Source: Bacilli bacterium (GTDB taxonomy: Bacteria > Bacillota_I > Bacilli_A > RFN20 > CAG-826). Taken from it: 35,589 nt of DNA. The stretch is from positions 1 to 35,589 of the forward strand of contig JAILIV010000037.1 in the NCBI GenBank assembly GCA_024695105.1. Direction: 5' to 3'. Positions 14,164 through 22,914 of this stretch are shown one piece after another. The position numbers and the translations under genes are program-made. Numbering within the stretch: position 1 is the stretch's first letter; every line of letters begins with the position of its first letter. A model generated the notes under the pieces. It saw only the letters and a program-made list of their open reading frames with translations, ran no database searches and was not told the DNA's origin.

Positions 14164-15498
14164 TTACTCTTTTTTCGTCGGAGCGTTTCGTTTCAGTTGC
14201 TTCCATTTGGGCTTGGTGAGGACGCCGACGAAGACGGCCAAGCCATAGAACACCATGAATAACGGGGAGAGAATGACGGCGCGCTTATAGCCTTTATAGG
14301 ATTTCCATCCGAGCTTCTTTTTGCTTAGGGCCACGGCCAAGAAGGTTTGAAGCGGATAGATGACGAGGAACGACCCGATGACCACGGCGGCCATGATCAG
14401 CAAATTGATGAAAGCCCCTTGGGAAACTGAGGAGGTGATGGCGATGCCATCTAGTCCCGAGAACCCGGCCATCCATTCCACGCCCACCCAGTTGATCAGA
14501 TGGCACAGGGCGTAGAAGACGTAGTAGGGCACAAACCAGAAGAAAGCCAATAGGGTGAATGGAATCATCAACAGTTGTACGAACAAGTCCACGTTGCTCC
14601 ATCTTCCGCTGACGAAGAAATGGCCAAACATCTTCCATCCCTTTGTCCAGAAGACACCATGGAGGCCGTGCCCCATGCGGGAAAGGCGGTTCCAGGTGTC
14701 CTTCATGGTGGAGGGTTGGTCTTCGTAGACGATGGCGTCGGCCACATAATGGACGCGCTTGTTCTCCAGAAGGCGATTCACGGTGAATTCCGAGTCGTCG
14801 GAGGTGGACAAAGCGTCCCAATTGCCAGGTAAGGCCTCGATGATGCTCGAGGCGACCATCATGCCCGCGCCCGTAAGCATGGAATCCAAATGCAACGCTT
14901 CGCGGCAATTGCAGGCGATGCGGGAGTCGCGAATGTAGTAGGTGGCGCTGACGGCGGTCCAGGTGTTCTGGGCGCCGTTGGTGGACCCCTCAAAGGGACG
15001 GGCGATCAGCACGCCTTCGCGATAGGCGTTGTTCATCTCGCGGATATAGTCGGGGTTGCCGTGGTTGTCCGCGTCGAACTTGATGAAGAAGTCGTATTTC
15101 TCCCCCGAGGCGATGATTTGCTGGAAGCCGTATTGGATGGCGTAGGCGGCGCGGTGATGGGCGGGGTCGGGGTCGTTGTGGATAAGGACCTTGGCTCCGG
15201 CTTTTTCCGCAATTTGCGCGGTGTCGTCGGTGCAGTTGTCCGCGACCACGAAAACGTCGAAGCGGTCCTTGGGGTAGTTTTGGTTCTCTAGTAAATCGGA
15301 GATGGTGTCCCCGATGACGTCGCGCTCGTTTCTTGCGCAGATGACGATGGCGGCGCGCCCGTAGTCTTCGCTTTGCTTGAAGTGGCGCGGCTTTAGCCAG
15401 AACAAAAGGATCATCACGAGCTGGAATCCGAAGCATATCGTCGAAATGACGATCACGACCCAGTTGATGACTTCCAAAGATTTCCAAATGATTTCCAT
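14164..15498 (-). CDS. Membrane glycosyltransferase, family 2
   Basis: A 444-residue processive-type GT2 enzyme. One membrane helix lies near residues 9-32. A cytoplasmic catalytic domain follows, with V-V-A-D-N-C-T-D-D, the D-x-D in K-F-D-A-D-N-H-G-N, the acceptor acidic pair in S-T-S-D-D-S-E-F-T, and E-D-Q-P-S-T. After that comes R-L-S-R-M-G-H-G-L, which sits where processive synthases carry Q/R-x-x-R-W. Three further membrane helices occupy about 300-430. The tail is Lys-rich. It probably adds or exports a sugar polymer or lipid-linked sugar; the substrate cannot be told. The 15498 ATG is favoured: TATATT ends 6 bases before it, TTGCGT is the -35, and there is no Shine-Dalgarno. It has its own promoter just after the nrnA terminator. 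Confidence 0.9.
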   Translation of the reverse strand: MEIIWKSLEVINWVVIVISTICFGFQLVMILLFWLKPRHFKQSEDYGRAAIVICARNERDVIGDTISDLLENQNYPKDRFDVFVVADNCTDDTAQIAEKAGAKVLIHNDPDPAHHRAAYAIQYGFQQIIASGEKYDFFIKFDADNHGNPDYIREMNNAYREGVLIARPFEGSTNGAQNTWTAVSATYYIRDSRIACNCREALHLDSMLTGAGMMVASSIIEALPGNWDALSTSDDSEFTVNRLLENKRVHYVADAIVYEDQPSTMKDTWNRLSRMGHGLHGVFWTKGWKMFGHFFVSGRWSNVDLFVQLLMIPFTLLAFFWFVPYYVFYALCHLINWVGVEWMAGFSGLDGIAITSSVSQGAFINLLIMAAVVIGSFLVIYPLQTFLAVALSKKKLGWKSYKGYKRAVILSPLFMVFYGLAVFVGVLTKPKWKQLKRNAPTKKE

Positions 15499-15504
15499 GC
15501 CAAC

Positions 15505-15534
15505 AATATACCCAACAGGCGCGAAGGGACGCAA
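15505..15534 (-). promoter_or_regulatory. Leaderless promoter of the glycosyltransferase gene
   Basis: On the minus strand TTGCGT (15534-15529) and TATATT (15510-15505) are separated by 18 bases. The -10 ends 6 bases before the ATG and no ribosome-binding site is present. The -35 begins three bases after the T-run of the nrnA terminator. Confidence 0.55.
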
Positions 15535-15536
15535 CG

Positions 15537-15567
15537 AAAAAAGCCGTCGCCAGCGGGGGCAACGGCT
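15537..15567 (-). terminator. Rho-independent terminator after nrnA
   Basis: On the minus strand AGCCGTTGCC (15567-15558) pairs with GGCGACGGCT (15551-15542), a 10-base stem with one G-U pair and a 6-base loop, followed by TTTTTT. It ends the ackA-nrnA operon. Confidence 0.9.
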
Positions 15568-15575
15568 CTTGGGGG

Positions 15576-16589
15576 TTATTCGTCAATGAACAGCGCGTCG
15601 AGGTCGGCGATGAACTGATCCAATACGGTGAGGTCTTTGATCTTGGCCCCGCTAGCTTGGGCGTGCCCGCCGCCTTCGTATTTGTTGGCGATGCCGGAGA
15701 TGTCCTTTTGCTTGCTGCGGATGGAGATGCGCCAGCAGTAGTCCTTGGGGTTGGGGTCCTCAGTGATGGAGCACCAAGCGTTGATCCCGCGGATGTTGGA
15801 GAAAGTGTTGACGTGTTCCTTCCCTTGTTCGGGGGTGATGTGCAACTCTTCCTGAACGTCTTTGGGGAGGCAATAGTAGGCGACCCCATGGGGCGAAACG
15901 GAGAAGTGGCTAAGGACATAAGCGAGCGAACGGAGCGAATCCACGTCCTTCTCATACATTTTCTTGTATAGAGGGGAGATCTCGATTCCAGTGGCAAGCA
16001 GCGCTTGGGCCACGGCGAAGGTGTGGGGCGAGGTGGAGGAATAAAGGAACCGTCCGGAGTCCCCTACGATGCCGATGTAGAACCAATACGCGGCCTGCTT
16101 GGAAAGGGTCTTGCCCTTCCAGTTGAGGAGGATGTTCGCCGCCAGTTCGGCCGCCGCGGCCATGTCCAAATCGCACATGGCGGCCCGCGCCACTTCCTTC
16201 TTGCAGGGGTGGTGGTCGATCTTGACCTTGTAGGCGGCGTGTTTGAAGCGGGGGTCGGCGATGCGCTCGGGGTCCCCGACGTCGCAGATGATGGCGAGGA
16301 ACTTGTTCTGCTTGAACCATTCTTCGCTTAGGGTCTCCGTCTCGGGGAATAGACGCGGGGTGAAGGTGACGTGGTTGTCCCCAACGTAATGGATTTCCTT
16401 TTCTGGGAAGTTGTCCTTTAGGAATTGGAACACGCCCATCTGGGTGCCCATGGCGTCGTAGTCGGGCTTGAGGTGGCGGAAGACGACGATCTTCTCGTAG
16501 CGTTCGATCGCACGGTAGATCGCCTTGTATTCCTTCTTGTGCGCCTTGGCGTATTCGGAAAGGATGGGGTCAAGCTTAGATACGGCCAT
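15576..16589 (-). CDS. nrnA: DHH/DHHA1 phosphoesterase, NrnA type
   Basis: A 337-residue cytosolic phosphoesterase. The DHH half has H-L-K-P-D-Y-D-A-M-G-T (about 38-48), C-D-V-G-D-P, the signature I-D-H-H-P (about 125), and G-D-S-G-R-F-L-Y. The DHHA1 half ends in G-G-G-H-A-Q-A-S-G-A. NrnA/pAp phosphatases degrade oligoribonucleotides of 2-5 bases, 3'-phosphoadenosine 5'-phosphate and linear pApA from cyclic di-AMP turnover. The motifs, the size and the lack of a membrane part separate it from GdpP and RecJ. Its ATG lies 14 bases inside the end of ackA, with GGAGG 8 bases upstream, so it is translationally coupled to ackA. Confidence 0.88.
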   Translation of the reverse strand: MAVSKLDPILSEYAKAHKKEYKAIYRAIERYEKIVVFRHLKPDYDAMGTQMGVFQFLKDNFPEKEIHYVGDNHVTFTPRLFPETETLSEEWFKQNKFLAIICDVGDPERIADPRFKHAAYKVKIDHHPCKKEVARAAMCDLDMAAAAELAANILLNWKGKTLSKQAAYWFYIGIVGDSGRFLYSSTSPHTFAVAQALLATGIEISPLYKKMYEKDVDSLRSLAYVLSHFSVSPHGVAYYCLPKDVQEELHITPEQGKEHVNTFSNIRGINAWCSITEDPNPKDYCWRISIRSKQKDISGIANKYEGGGHAQASGAKIKDLTVLDQFIADLDALFIDE

Positions 16590-17784
16590 TTTCGATCCTC
16601 CGGAGGCAATCGCGGGCGATCATCACTTCCTCGTCGGTGGGGAGGACGATGACGCGGATGGGGGAGGAGGGCAGAGACAACGTCTCTTCTTTGCCGCGGA
16701 GGCCTTTGTTCTTCGCGTAGTCGATCTTTAGGCCAAGGGCTTCCTCGACGTCTTTGAGAATCAATTCGCGGAAGTAGTCGCTGTTTTCGCCGATGCCGGC
16801 GGAGAAGATGATCATATCGACGTGGCCCAGACGGACGTAGTATTGGCCGATGTAATCGGCGATGCGACGGGCGAAGAGTTTCGCGGAGAGGATGGCGCGC
16901 TGGTTGCCTTGTTCGGCCGCGGCTTCCACGTCGCGGGTGTCGGAGCTGACGCCAGAGACGCCAAGCAAGCCGGACTTCTTGTTGAAGATGTCATACATCT
17001 CATCGACGGATTTGCCGGTGCAGTTGCAGAGGTAATCCATGACGGAGGGGTCAAGGTCACCCGTACGGGTACCCATCATGACGCCTCCTAGCGGGGTGAG
17101 GCCCATCGTGGTGGCGACGCATTTGCCGTCTTTGATCGCGCAGAGGGAAGAACCCGAGCCGATGTGGCAGGAGAGGATGCGGGTGCCTTCCTTCTTGCCG
17201 CCGAAATAATGCTCGATGGCGGTGTCGGCGAGGTAGTTGTGGGAGGTGCCATGCGCCCCATAGCGGCGGCAGTCGTACTTTTCGCTCATCTCATAGGGGA
17301 TGGGGAAGAGGTAGTCCTCCGGTTCCATGGTCTGGTGGAAGGCGGTGTCGAACACGGCGATGGAGGGGACGCCCGGGAGGGCCGCGGAGAAGGCCTTCCA
17401 TCCGGTGATATGGGCCGGGGCGTGAAGTGGATCAAGCGGGGTCATCGACTCGATGAGGTCGGCGTTATGCTGGTCGAACTCGGCCGAGGAGGAGAAGTAC
17501 TTGCCGCCTTGGACGACGCGGTGGCCGACGCATTTGATCTCATCGAGGGATTTCACGATGCCGTATTTGGTGAGGGCTTCGAGGACGAGCCTGGCGCCGA
17601 CTTCGTGGTCGGGGATCGGCTGTTCGAGGGAGATCTTCTGATCGCCGAATTTGATGCCGAAGATGCCCATTTCGAGCCCGATGCGCTCGACGTTGCCCGA
17701 GCAGAGGACTTTTTCTTCGGGCATCTCATATAGTTTGTATTTAAGGGAAGAGGAACCGCAGTTGACGGCCATTACTTTATGCAT
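16576..17784 (-). CDS. ackA: Acetate kinase
   Basis: A 402-residue enzyme that interconverts acetyl phosphate plus ADP with acetate plus ATP, the ATP-yielding step of mixed-acid fermentation. The start A-V-N-C-G-S-S-S-L-K-Y-K-L (6-18), C-V-G-H-R-V-V-Q-G-G (here Gln replaces the usual His), F-D-T-A-F-H-Q with its catalytic Asp, the R-R-Y-G-A-H-G-T-S-H block, G-T-R-T-G-D-L-D-P and the C-terminal T-D-E-E are all present. I set the start at 17784 (M-H-K-V-M-A-V-N-C) because AAGGAG lies 8 bases upstream; the frame extends 18 codons further without family similarity. No pta gene is in the window. A TATCAT near 17812-17817 (minus) may be the -10. It is divergent from the GTPase module. Confidence 0.96.
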   Translation of the reverse strand: MHKVMAVNCGSSSLKYKLYEMPEEKVLCSGNVERIGLEMGIFGIKFGDQKISLEQPIPDHEVGARLVLEALTKYGIVKSLDEIKCVGHRVVQGGKYFSSSAEFDQHNADLIESMTPLDPLHAPAHITGWKAFSAALPGVPSIAVFDTAFHQTMEPEDYLFPIPYEMSEKYDCRRYGAHGTSHNYLADTAIEHYFGGKKEGTRILSCHIGSGSSLCAIKDGKCVATTMGLTPLGGVMMGTRTGDLDPSVMDYLCNCTGKSVDEMYDIFNKKSGLLGVSGVSSDTRDVEAAAEQGNQRAILSAKLFARRIADYIGQYYVRLGHVDMIIFSAGIGENSDYFRELILKDVEEALGLKIDYAKNKGLRGKEETLSLPSSPIRVIVLPTDEEVMIARDCLRRIENGRI

Positions 17785-17864
17785 ATGGAATGCTCCTTTG
17801 TTTCTGGGGCAATGATACTCCATCCGCATGGGGTGCACTAGGGGACAATGGCGCGAGTTCCCTT

Positions 17865-17894
17865 TTGCCTGCGCACTTAGGGGTGCGCTATAAT
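17865..17894 (+). promoter_or_regulatory. Promoter of the GTPase module, with a palindrome filling the spacer
   Basis: TTGCCT (17865-17870) and a consensus TATAAT (17889-17894) are 18 bases apart. The whole spacer is GCGCAC-TTAGGG-GTGCGC, a perfect 6+6 inverted repeat. A near copy of the right arm, GGGGTGCAC, lies upstream at 17830-17838. The arrangement suggests a regulator binding between -35 and -10. Confidence 0.6.
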
Positions 17895-17926
17895 TACGTG
17901 CAGAAGGGCTTTCCCCTCACTTTTTG

Positions 17927-20245
17927 ATGAGCGAGTACCATTTCGATTACAAAATCGTGTCGCGGACCGGATATCGCGAAAAGCGGATCAAGCTTTTCTT
18001 CGCCCGTTCCTACGATACGCTTGGGATGCAGATCCAGGTTTGCGTCCCCGAGGAGATCTACCGCAATTTCCGGAGCATTCGGCTCCGCTATGCCCATAAC
18101 GCTTCGGCGCGTCCGGCGACGTTGCTCTCTTCCCTTGGACAAGAGGCGCTGAACCTAATCACCGAGGAACGGCTTCCCATCTTCCGCGACCGGTCCGACC
18201 CCGATGCCACATTCGTCTCCGACATCAACGGCTTTTACATCAAGGCAAGGGAAGGGTCGTTTGCCTGCACGGGAGAGCTTGGCTTCTGCAAAAGCCTCGA
18301 TCCCGACGCGGTGCCTCTAGAAGAGGACATCTACGAATTCGTGGTCAACTTCGCCCGGAAGGAGACCATCCATTACAAGATCCGCGAAATCAACCGCGAT
18401 GGTACGAACCATGACCGCTTGGAGATCAGCGTGCTTTACCCCCGTCTATATGACGACATTGAGCTTCGGCTATATTCCAAAGCCACGACCAAACCGATTT
18501 TGCGCGGGGATTTCGATTCTTCCAAAGAAGTCCCGTTAAAACGCAAGTTGACGTTACGGAAGTTCCGACGCGACGAATCGCTTTCCATCTTCGTCGTGGC
18601 CCCGGGGGAAGACGTCTTCACGCACAATTACCGGTTGGGCTTTGCGGATGGCGAAAAACTGGAGCCGTTTTATTTCCTTTCCGACGATTCGGAGTTCACC
18701 AGCGAAGACCAAACCCGCCGGCAACAAGAAAAGGAAAACGAGGAAAGGCGGAGCAAACAGACGCCCGTCGTGCTTTGCCCCTATTGTGGGAACCCCGTCT
18801 CCCCGGTGGCCCTGAAGGCAAGGAAGGGCGTGTGGGGGTGCGATGGGGAACACTTTTATAAAAACGTTCCCGCCAGTCGGTTCCGCATCGCTCCCAAAAA
18901 AACCATCGTCTGCAACCAAAAGCCCCATTTGCTTTCCCATGGGGCCATTCCTTTGGAACATCCGATATTGCCCGTAAACTACGGCGAGCATCCGGTGGCC
19001 AACCTCGTGGTGGCCGGGGCGCCCAAATGCGGGAAGACCACGTTTTTGGCTTCCTTGTTCGACGTGCGCAAGGACGAAGACATCTACGTTTCCCATCCCG
19101 CGATCCTTCAGGAAATCCTGCGTCACTTCCTCCCGAAACGGAAAAACCGCTCGGTGCGCGAAGTGAAGATGGACGGCGCCGTTTTGCCCGCCTCAGGCCC
19201 TATTGGGTTGGACGGCAGTTACGAGGAGGCGCGTTCGAAAAGCCTCACCTCGTCTTCTCATCCAGGCCATAAGGTGGGCGTCAAGGGCCGTTACGCCTTT
19301 GACGTGAACAGCAATTTCGAATCCAACACACAAGCCTTGGACGAGGCGGTGCTTTCGTTCAACCCCATCGGCTTCGAATTAGGTGAAGCGGGGCACGCTT
19401 ATTTCTATGACGTCCCCGGCGAGATGTTCGACATGGATAACCCTAGTCCCGTCCGTTGCCTCGACGTGGCCAATGGGCTGATCGTCTTGGTCGACGGGGA
19501 TCCCGAAGTGGGGATCGACGAGGATTTGGAAGTGGGGCGCATCCTTTCCAGAGCCTTGGCCGAAACGAATCTGGACCCCGAACTGCGGAAGGCGTTTTTG
19601 GAATACATGCAGGAAGACGATCCCGACAAGAAACGGGACCTCGCCAAAGGGTTTATGCCTTTGCTTGGGGGATTGGACCCCTCCATCCGACAAGACCTCG
19701 AGGAATACAAAGACCATCTGTTGCTTCCTCCTACCCCCGGCACGAAGAAGTCCCCGTTACGCAAGTTGGGAAAGACGTTCGCGAACTTAAGGAAGCTACG
19801 TACGAACGGGGAGCCTCTTTCTTCCCTTCCCATCGCCATCGTCTTTTCCAAACTCGACGCCCGCCTATATGGGCATGAGGGGTCTAGGGCCGACGCGGAC
19901 GCTTTTTGCTTCGACGCCAATACGCACATTACCCATGAGAACATGGTGCCTCTTTATCCCGCCTCGCGCCGATATCGCCATTCCGAATTGGAGCGCCACA
20001 TCAATAACGCCAGCTACGAAATCGAGGAGTATTTGCGCAGTTGGCCCGACGGGGCATCCGTCATCGATAACATCCGGGCCGAATGCGGGAACGTGAAGTT
20101 CTTCGCTTGCTCCGCACTCGGTGGGGCGGACGTGTTGCGCCTAGGCTCCACCACCAGCGTGAAGCGCATCATGTACCGGCCACGGCCTATTCGCATGGAG
20201 CTGCCGATCGTCTGGCTTTTCTACCAGTTGGGGGTCATTTCCTGA
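17927..20245 (+). CDS. Zinc-ribbon P-loop GTPase, double-GTPase (DO-GTPase)-like
   Basis: 772 residues in three parts. Residues 1-270 are a beta-rich region I do not recognise. A zinc ribbon follows with C284, C287, C305 and H309. The GTPase domain has G1 G-A-P-K-C-G-K-T-T (364-372, K370), G3 D-V-P-G-E (495-499), G4 S-K-L-D (641-644) and G5 S-A-L near 728; a long insertion with acidic and basic helices separates G3 from G4. The C-terminal M-E-L-P-I-V-W-L-F is typical of the double-GTPase proteins described in NTP-dependent conflict systems. It overlaps the next gene by one base (TGATG). No Shine-Dalgarno is visible; the ATG at 17927 is preferred to the TTG just before it. The GTPase call is firm; the subfamily is tentative. 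Confidence 0.75.
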   Translation: MSEYHFDYKIVSRTGYREKRIKLFFARSYDTLGMQIQVCVPEEIYRNFRSIRLRYAHNASARPATLLSSLGQEALNLITEERLPIFRDRSDPDATFVSDINGFYIKAREGSFACTGELGFCKSLDPDAVPLEEDIYEFVVNFARKETIHYKIREINRDGTNHDRLEISVLYPRLYDDIELRLYSKATTKPILRGDFDSSKEVPLKRKLTLRKFRRDESLSIFVVAPGEDVFTHNYRLGFADGEKLEPFYFLSDDSEFTSEDQTRRQQEKENEERRSKQTPVVLCPYCGNPVSPVALKARKGVWGCDGEHFYKNVPASRFRIAPKKTIVCNQKPHLLSHGAIPLEHPILPVNYGEHPVANLVVAGAPKCGKTTFLASLFDVRKDEDIYVSHPAILQEILRHFLPKRKNRSVREVKMDGAVLPASGPIGLDGSYEEARSKSLTSSSHPGHKVGVKGRYAFDVNSNFESNTQALDEAVLSFNPIGFELGEAGHAYFYDVPGEMFDMDNPSPVRCLDVANGLIVLVDGDPEVGIDEDLEVGRILSRALAETNLDPELRKAFLEYMQEDDPDKKRDLAKGFMPLLGGLDPSIRQDLEEYKDHLLLPPTPGTKKSPLRKLGKTFANLRKLRTNGEPLSSLPIAIVFSKLDARLYGHEGSRADADAFCFDANTHITHENMVPLYPASRRYRHSELERHINNASYEIEEYLRSWPDGASVIDNIRAECGNVKFFACSALGGADVLRLGSTTSVKRIMYRPRPIRMELPIVWLFYQLGVIS

Positions 20246-22899
20246 TGGATCGCGTGTGGGAAGGGATATTCGCTTACGCCGACGGGGATGGACTCTGCCG
20301 TTATGGCGAAGGGCTTTCGTCGGAGCAAATCGCGCTTTTGAAGGAGCCTGGCGTCGGGCGATACATCGGGCTAAGCGACTTTGACGCGGCGAAAGGCTTC
20401 TATTACCGCGACGAAGGGGAAACCTACCTCACGGGTGAAAAAGGCGAGCCCTCATCGGAATATAGTGGCAAGGGATATGCCCATCGCATTTTGCCCCAAG
20501 GACACGTTTTTGAGGTGCACGTGTTACGTGATTCGGTCAAAAACGACCCATCCTTTACCCGCGGCACGAAAGAGATGGACCATTTCCTTTTGTGCGAGGA
20601 AGCCCCGTCGTTGCCCGTTTCCGCCTTATTCCGTTCCGGTCCATTGACGAAGGAAAACGATTTGCCCAAATGGGGGTTTGACCAAAGCGAAGGGGCGAAG
20701 CTTCCGGTTTTTAGCGAAGATGCCTTTGCCGTCCCGCCGCTTCCGTTTGCTGCGTATGCGAAAGACAAAGACGCATTTTTGGATTTTGCCGTCGCATTCA
20801 TCCAAGCCCAGGAAAAGAAGCTCCCCTTGCTTTGCCTTTACGAAGTGGGGGAAGAAGAGACGTTCGCCTCTTTCCTATTCCGTTTCCTTGACCTCTTCCC
20901 TTCTTCCTTTGGCCTAGCGTTGCCCTTTTCCACCTTGGCCAGTGGGAACGATGGCTCATCCGTTCTTGGCGTGCCCGTGGGGAAGGGGAATGTGGATAAA
21001 GGGCTGTTGCGCCGCATCTATGGGGAAGTCCATGCCCTACGTTTCCCGCTTATGGGGCAAGACGCGCCTTTGGATGAGCCCATTTTGGAGTTGATCCGCC
21101 ATATCCTCTCTTCGGAAGAGGCGTTTGTCTCCTATCGTTCCTCCATTTTTGGCGAGGAGGCCGAAGTGAGGGATGTCGCGTCGCTACGGACGTTTGCCTC
21201 GGGGTATCTATTTGCCAAGAGCCTTTCTGGAAAAGAGGACGAGGATGTGTTTGAGAAAGCGCGTCGGCAAGAGGCGTTCCTCGACGGATTGATCGCGGAG
21301 CCCGAGCGCCTCATCGGTTTGCCCGCGTCCACGCTAAAGGACGTTCGTGAGAACATGAAGACCCTCAACGTCGCCGCCGACCCGGACTTCGGTTCTTTGG
21401 ACCTCTCCACGAGGATACGTTTGCTCCAAAAGGCGGTCTCCGTGCACCAAAGTGTCTACGATGCGAGTTTGCGCCTCGCTTCGTTACGCCACCTCGATGA
21501 GTTCGTTTTTCCGCAAAACCTGGAGCAAATCCCCGACGATTCGCCGTATTTGGAGATGCTTTCCGCGTTATTGCGGACCGATGAGGAATTCCTTTCCGGC
21601 ACCTATTACCCGCACGTTTACCTTGATGCCTCCTTGGGCAAGAGGGCGTACCGCCTTTGCGAGGCGGGGGTGAAGGAAGGGTCGTGGGAATTCGCCGAGG
21701 GATATGTGGCGTTTCTTTCCACGCGCCTGCCCACCTCAAAGCCGGCGCTTCTTCGCTTTGGCGAACTTCTTTCCGAAGGCAGTTCCGTCGACAACCTTTT
21801 CCGTGTCTTATTCGAAACCGGTGGGTCGAAGGAAGAAGAGACGGTGTCCATCGCCTGCGAGATGCTCGCTTCAGCCCAAACCCAAAACGGCAAGGCCATC
21901 GAGGAGGCGTTGCTAAAACGCTATGCCGGAGAAGGGGTGCACCGCCTGCTTTCTTTGCTGGAGAAGGCGCCGGTCGGTCGATGGAAAGACGAATTGCAAA
22001 AACGGGCGCTGGAAGAATACCTTGGCGTGCTTTCCTCACCGGAGGTTGCATCCTCCGCGGTATCGTTGGCCCATTTGGCCGCTTTGGAAAAGACGAAGTG
22101 GGGCGTTCAAGCGGAGGATATCCTTGATCCGTGGATGGCCGATATCCGGCTTCTTTCTTCCGCAAAAGCGTTAAGCCTCGAAGACTTTATCGCCTTTGGC
22201 GCTTCCGCCCTGCAGTCGTGCATCCTCTATTTGGAGAAGAAGGGGCACATTAAGGAAAAAGACGCATTGCTTTTGGTGTATGAGGACCTAAAGCAAAAGG
22301 AGGAGGAGTCGGGTAAGGCGCAGCGTAACCTTGACGGCTTAGAGAGCCAAAGGCTCCGCTTTTGCTGCGACATGATGCGCACCCTCCCCCGAAAGGACAT
22401 CCGCGCCATATTGGCCAAGCATCTTGGCAAAGAAGGGTTCCTCGACGCATATAAAAAGGAAAAAGGCAGCCAAGACGAGCGGTTGGACGCCCTTATCCTC
22501 CGCGTGGAAAACGGATCGCTTCCTTTGTCGGACATGGACCGCTGGTGGGAATTCGGGAAGGACGTGTATGAGGCAAAAGGCAAAAAGCGCTTCAACCTCG
22601 CGAACGTTTCCTACGCTTTCCGCAACCTATTCCTTTCCGTCGTGGTGGCCCTCATCGCCTTCGCTGGATCGGCTTTCGTCGGATCGCTTTGCTACGTGTT
22701 TTGGATGAACAACACCTATTACCTTTTGTTCCTGGGCATCGCCCTTTTGACCGCTTTGGCGGGCTTTGGGGTGACTTACGCGAATTGCTTTGACGCCAAG
22801 TCGCGCTTCCGTATCATCTGGGCCTCTGCGTTAGAGACCGCGGGGATCGGAGTGCTCTTGCTTGGCTTGTTCATGGGGATCTTCATGTTCATCCCCTAG
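20245..22899 (+). CDS. Membrane-anchored GTPase-associated protein (GAP1-like)
   Basis: 884 residues, partner of the preceding GTPase, whose stop codon it overlaps. The N-terminal 150 residues resemble the GAP1-N domain: an opening F-A-Y-A-D-G-D-G, the S-E-Y-S-G-K-G-Y-A-H-R-I-L block, and D-H-F-L-L. A second block, F-G-L-A-L-P-F-S-T-L-A-S-G (about 220-235), recalls the GAP1-M strand that follows. Residues 300-780 are helical, Leu/Glu-rich and repeat-like. The last 95 residues carry three membrane helices (about 792-820, 822-845 and 862-883), so the protein is anchored with its bulk probably in the cytoplasm. The frame opens upstream at 20083, but the start must be the ATG at 20245. A role in the GTPase cycle is inferred from the described family pairing and has not been shown here. 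Confidence 0.65.
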   Translation: MDRVWEGIFAYADGDGLCRYGEGLSSEQIALLKEPGVGRYIGLSDFDAAKGFYYRDEGETYLTGEKGEPSSEYSGKGYAHRILPQGHVFEVHVLRDSVKNDPSFTRGTKEMDHFLLCEEAPSLPVSALFRSGPLTKENDLPKWGFDQSEGAKLPVFSEDAFAVPPLPFAAYAKDKDAFLDFAVAFIQAQEKKLPLLCLYEVGEEETFASFLFRFLDLFPSSFGLALPFSTLASGNDGSSVLGVPVGKGNVDKGLLRRIYGEVHALRFPLMGQDAPLDEPILELIRHILSSEEAFVSYRSSIFGEEAEVRDVASLRTFASGYLFAKSLSGKEDEDVFEKARRQEAFLDGLIAEPERLIGLPASTLKDVRENMKTLNVAADPDFGSLDLSTRIRLLQKAVSVHQSVYDASLRLASLRHLDEFVFPQNLEQIPDDSPYLEMLSALLRTDEEFLSGTYYPHVYLDASLGKRAYRLCEAGVKEGSWEFAEGYVAFLSTRLPTSKPALLRFGELLSEGSSVDNLFRVLFETGGSKEEETVSIACEMLASAQTQNGKAIEEALLKRYAGEGVHRLLSLLEKAPVGRWKDELQKRALEEYLGVLSSPEVASSAVSLAHLAALEKTKWGVQAEDILDPWMADIRLLSSAKALSLEDFIAFGASALQSCILYLEKKGHIKEKDALLLVYEDLKQKEEESGKAQRNLDGLESQRLRFCCDMMRTLPRKDIRAILAKHLGKEGFLDAYKKEKGSQDERLDALILRVENGSLPLSDMDRWWEFGKDVYEAKGKKRFNLANVSYAFRNLFLSVVVALIAFAGSAFVGSLCYVFWMNNTYYLLFLGIALLTALAGFGVTYANCFDAKSRFRIIWASALETAGIGVLLLGLFMGIFMFIP

Positions 22900-22914
22900 A
22901 AAGGAAGGAATGCC

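Noticed and set aside
20083-20244. Upstream extension of the GAP1-like protein
   Set aside because: It lies in the wrong frame over the end of the GTPase gene; the ATG overlapping the GTPase stop is a typical coupled start.
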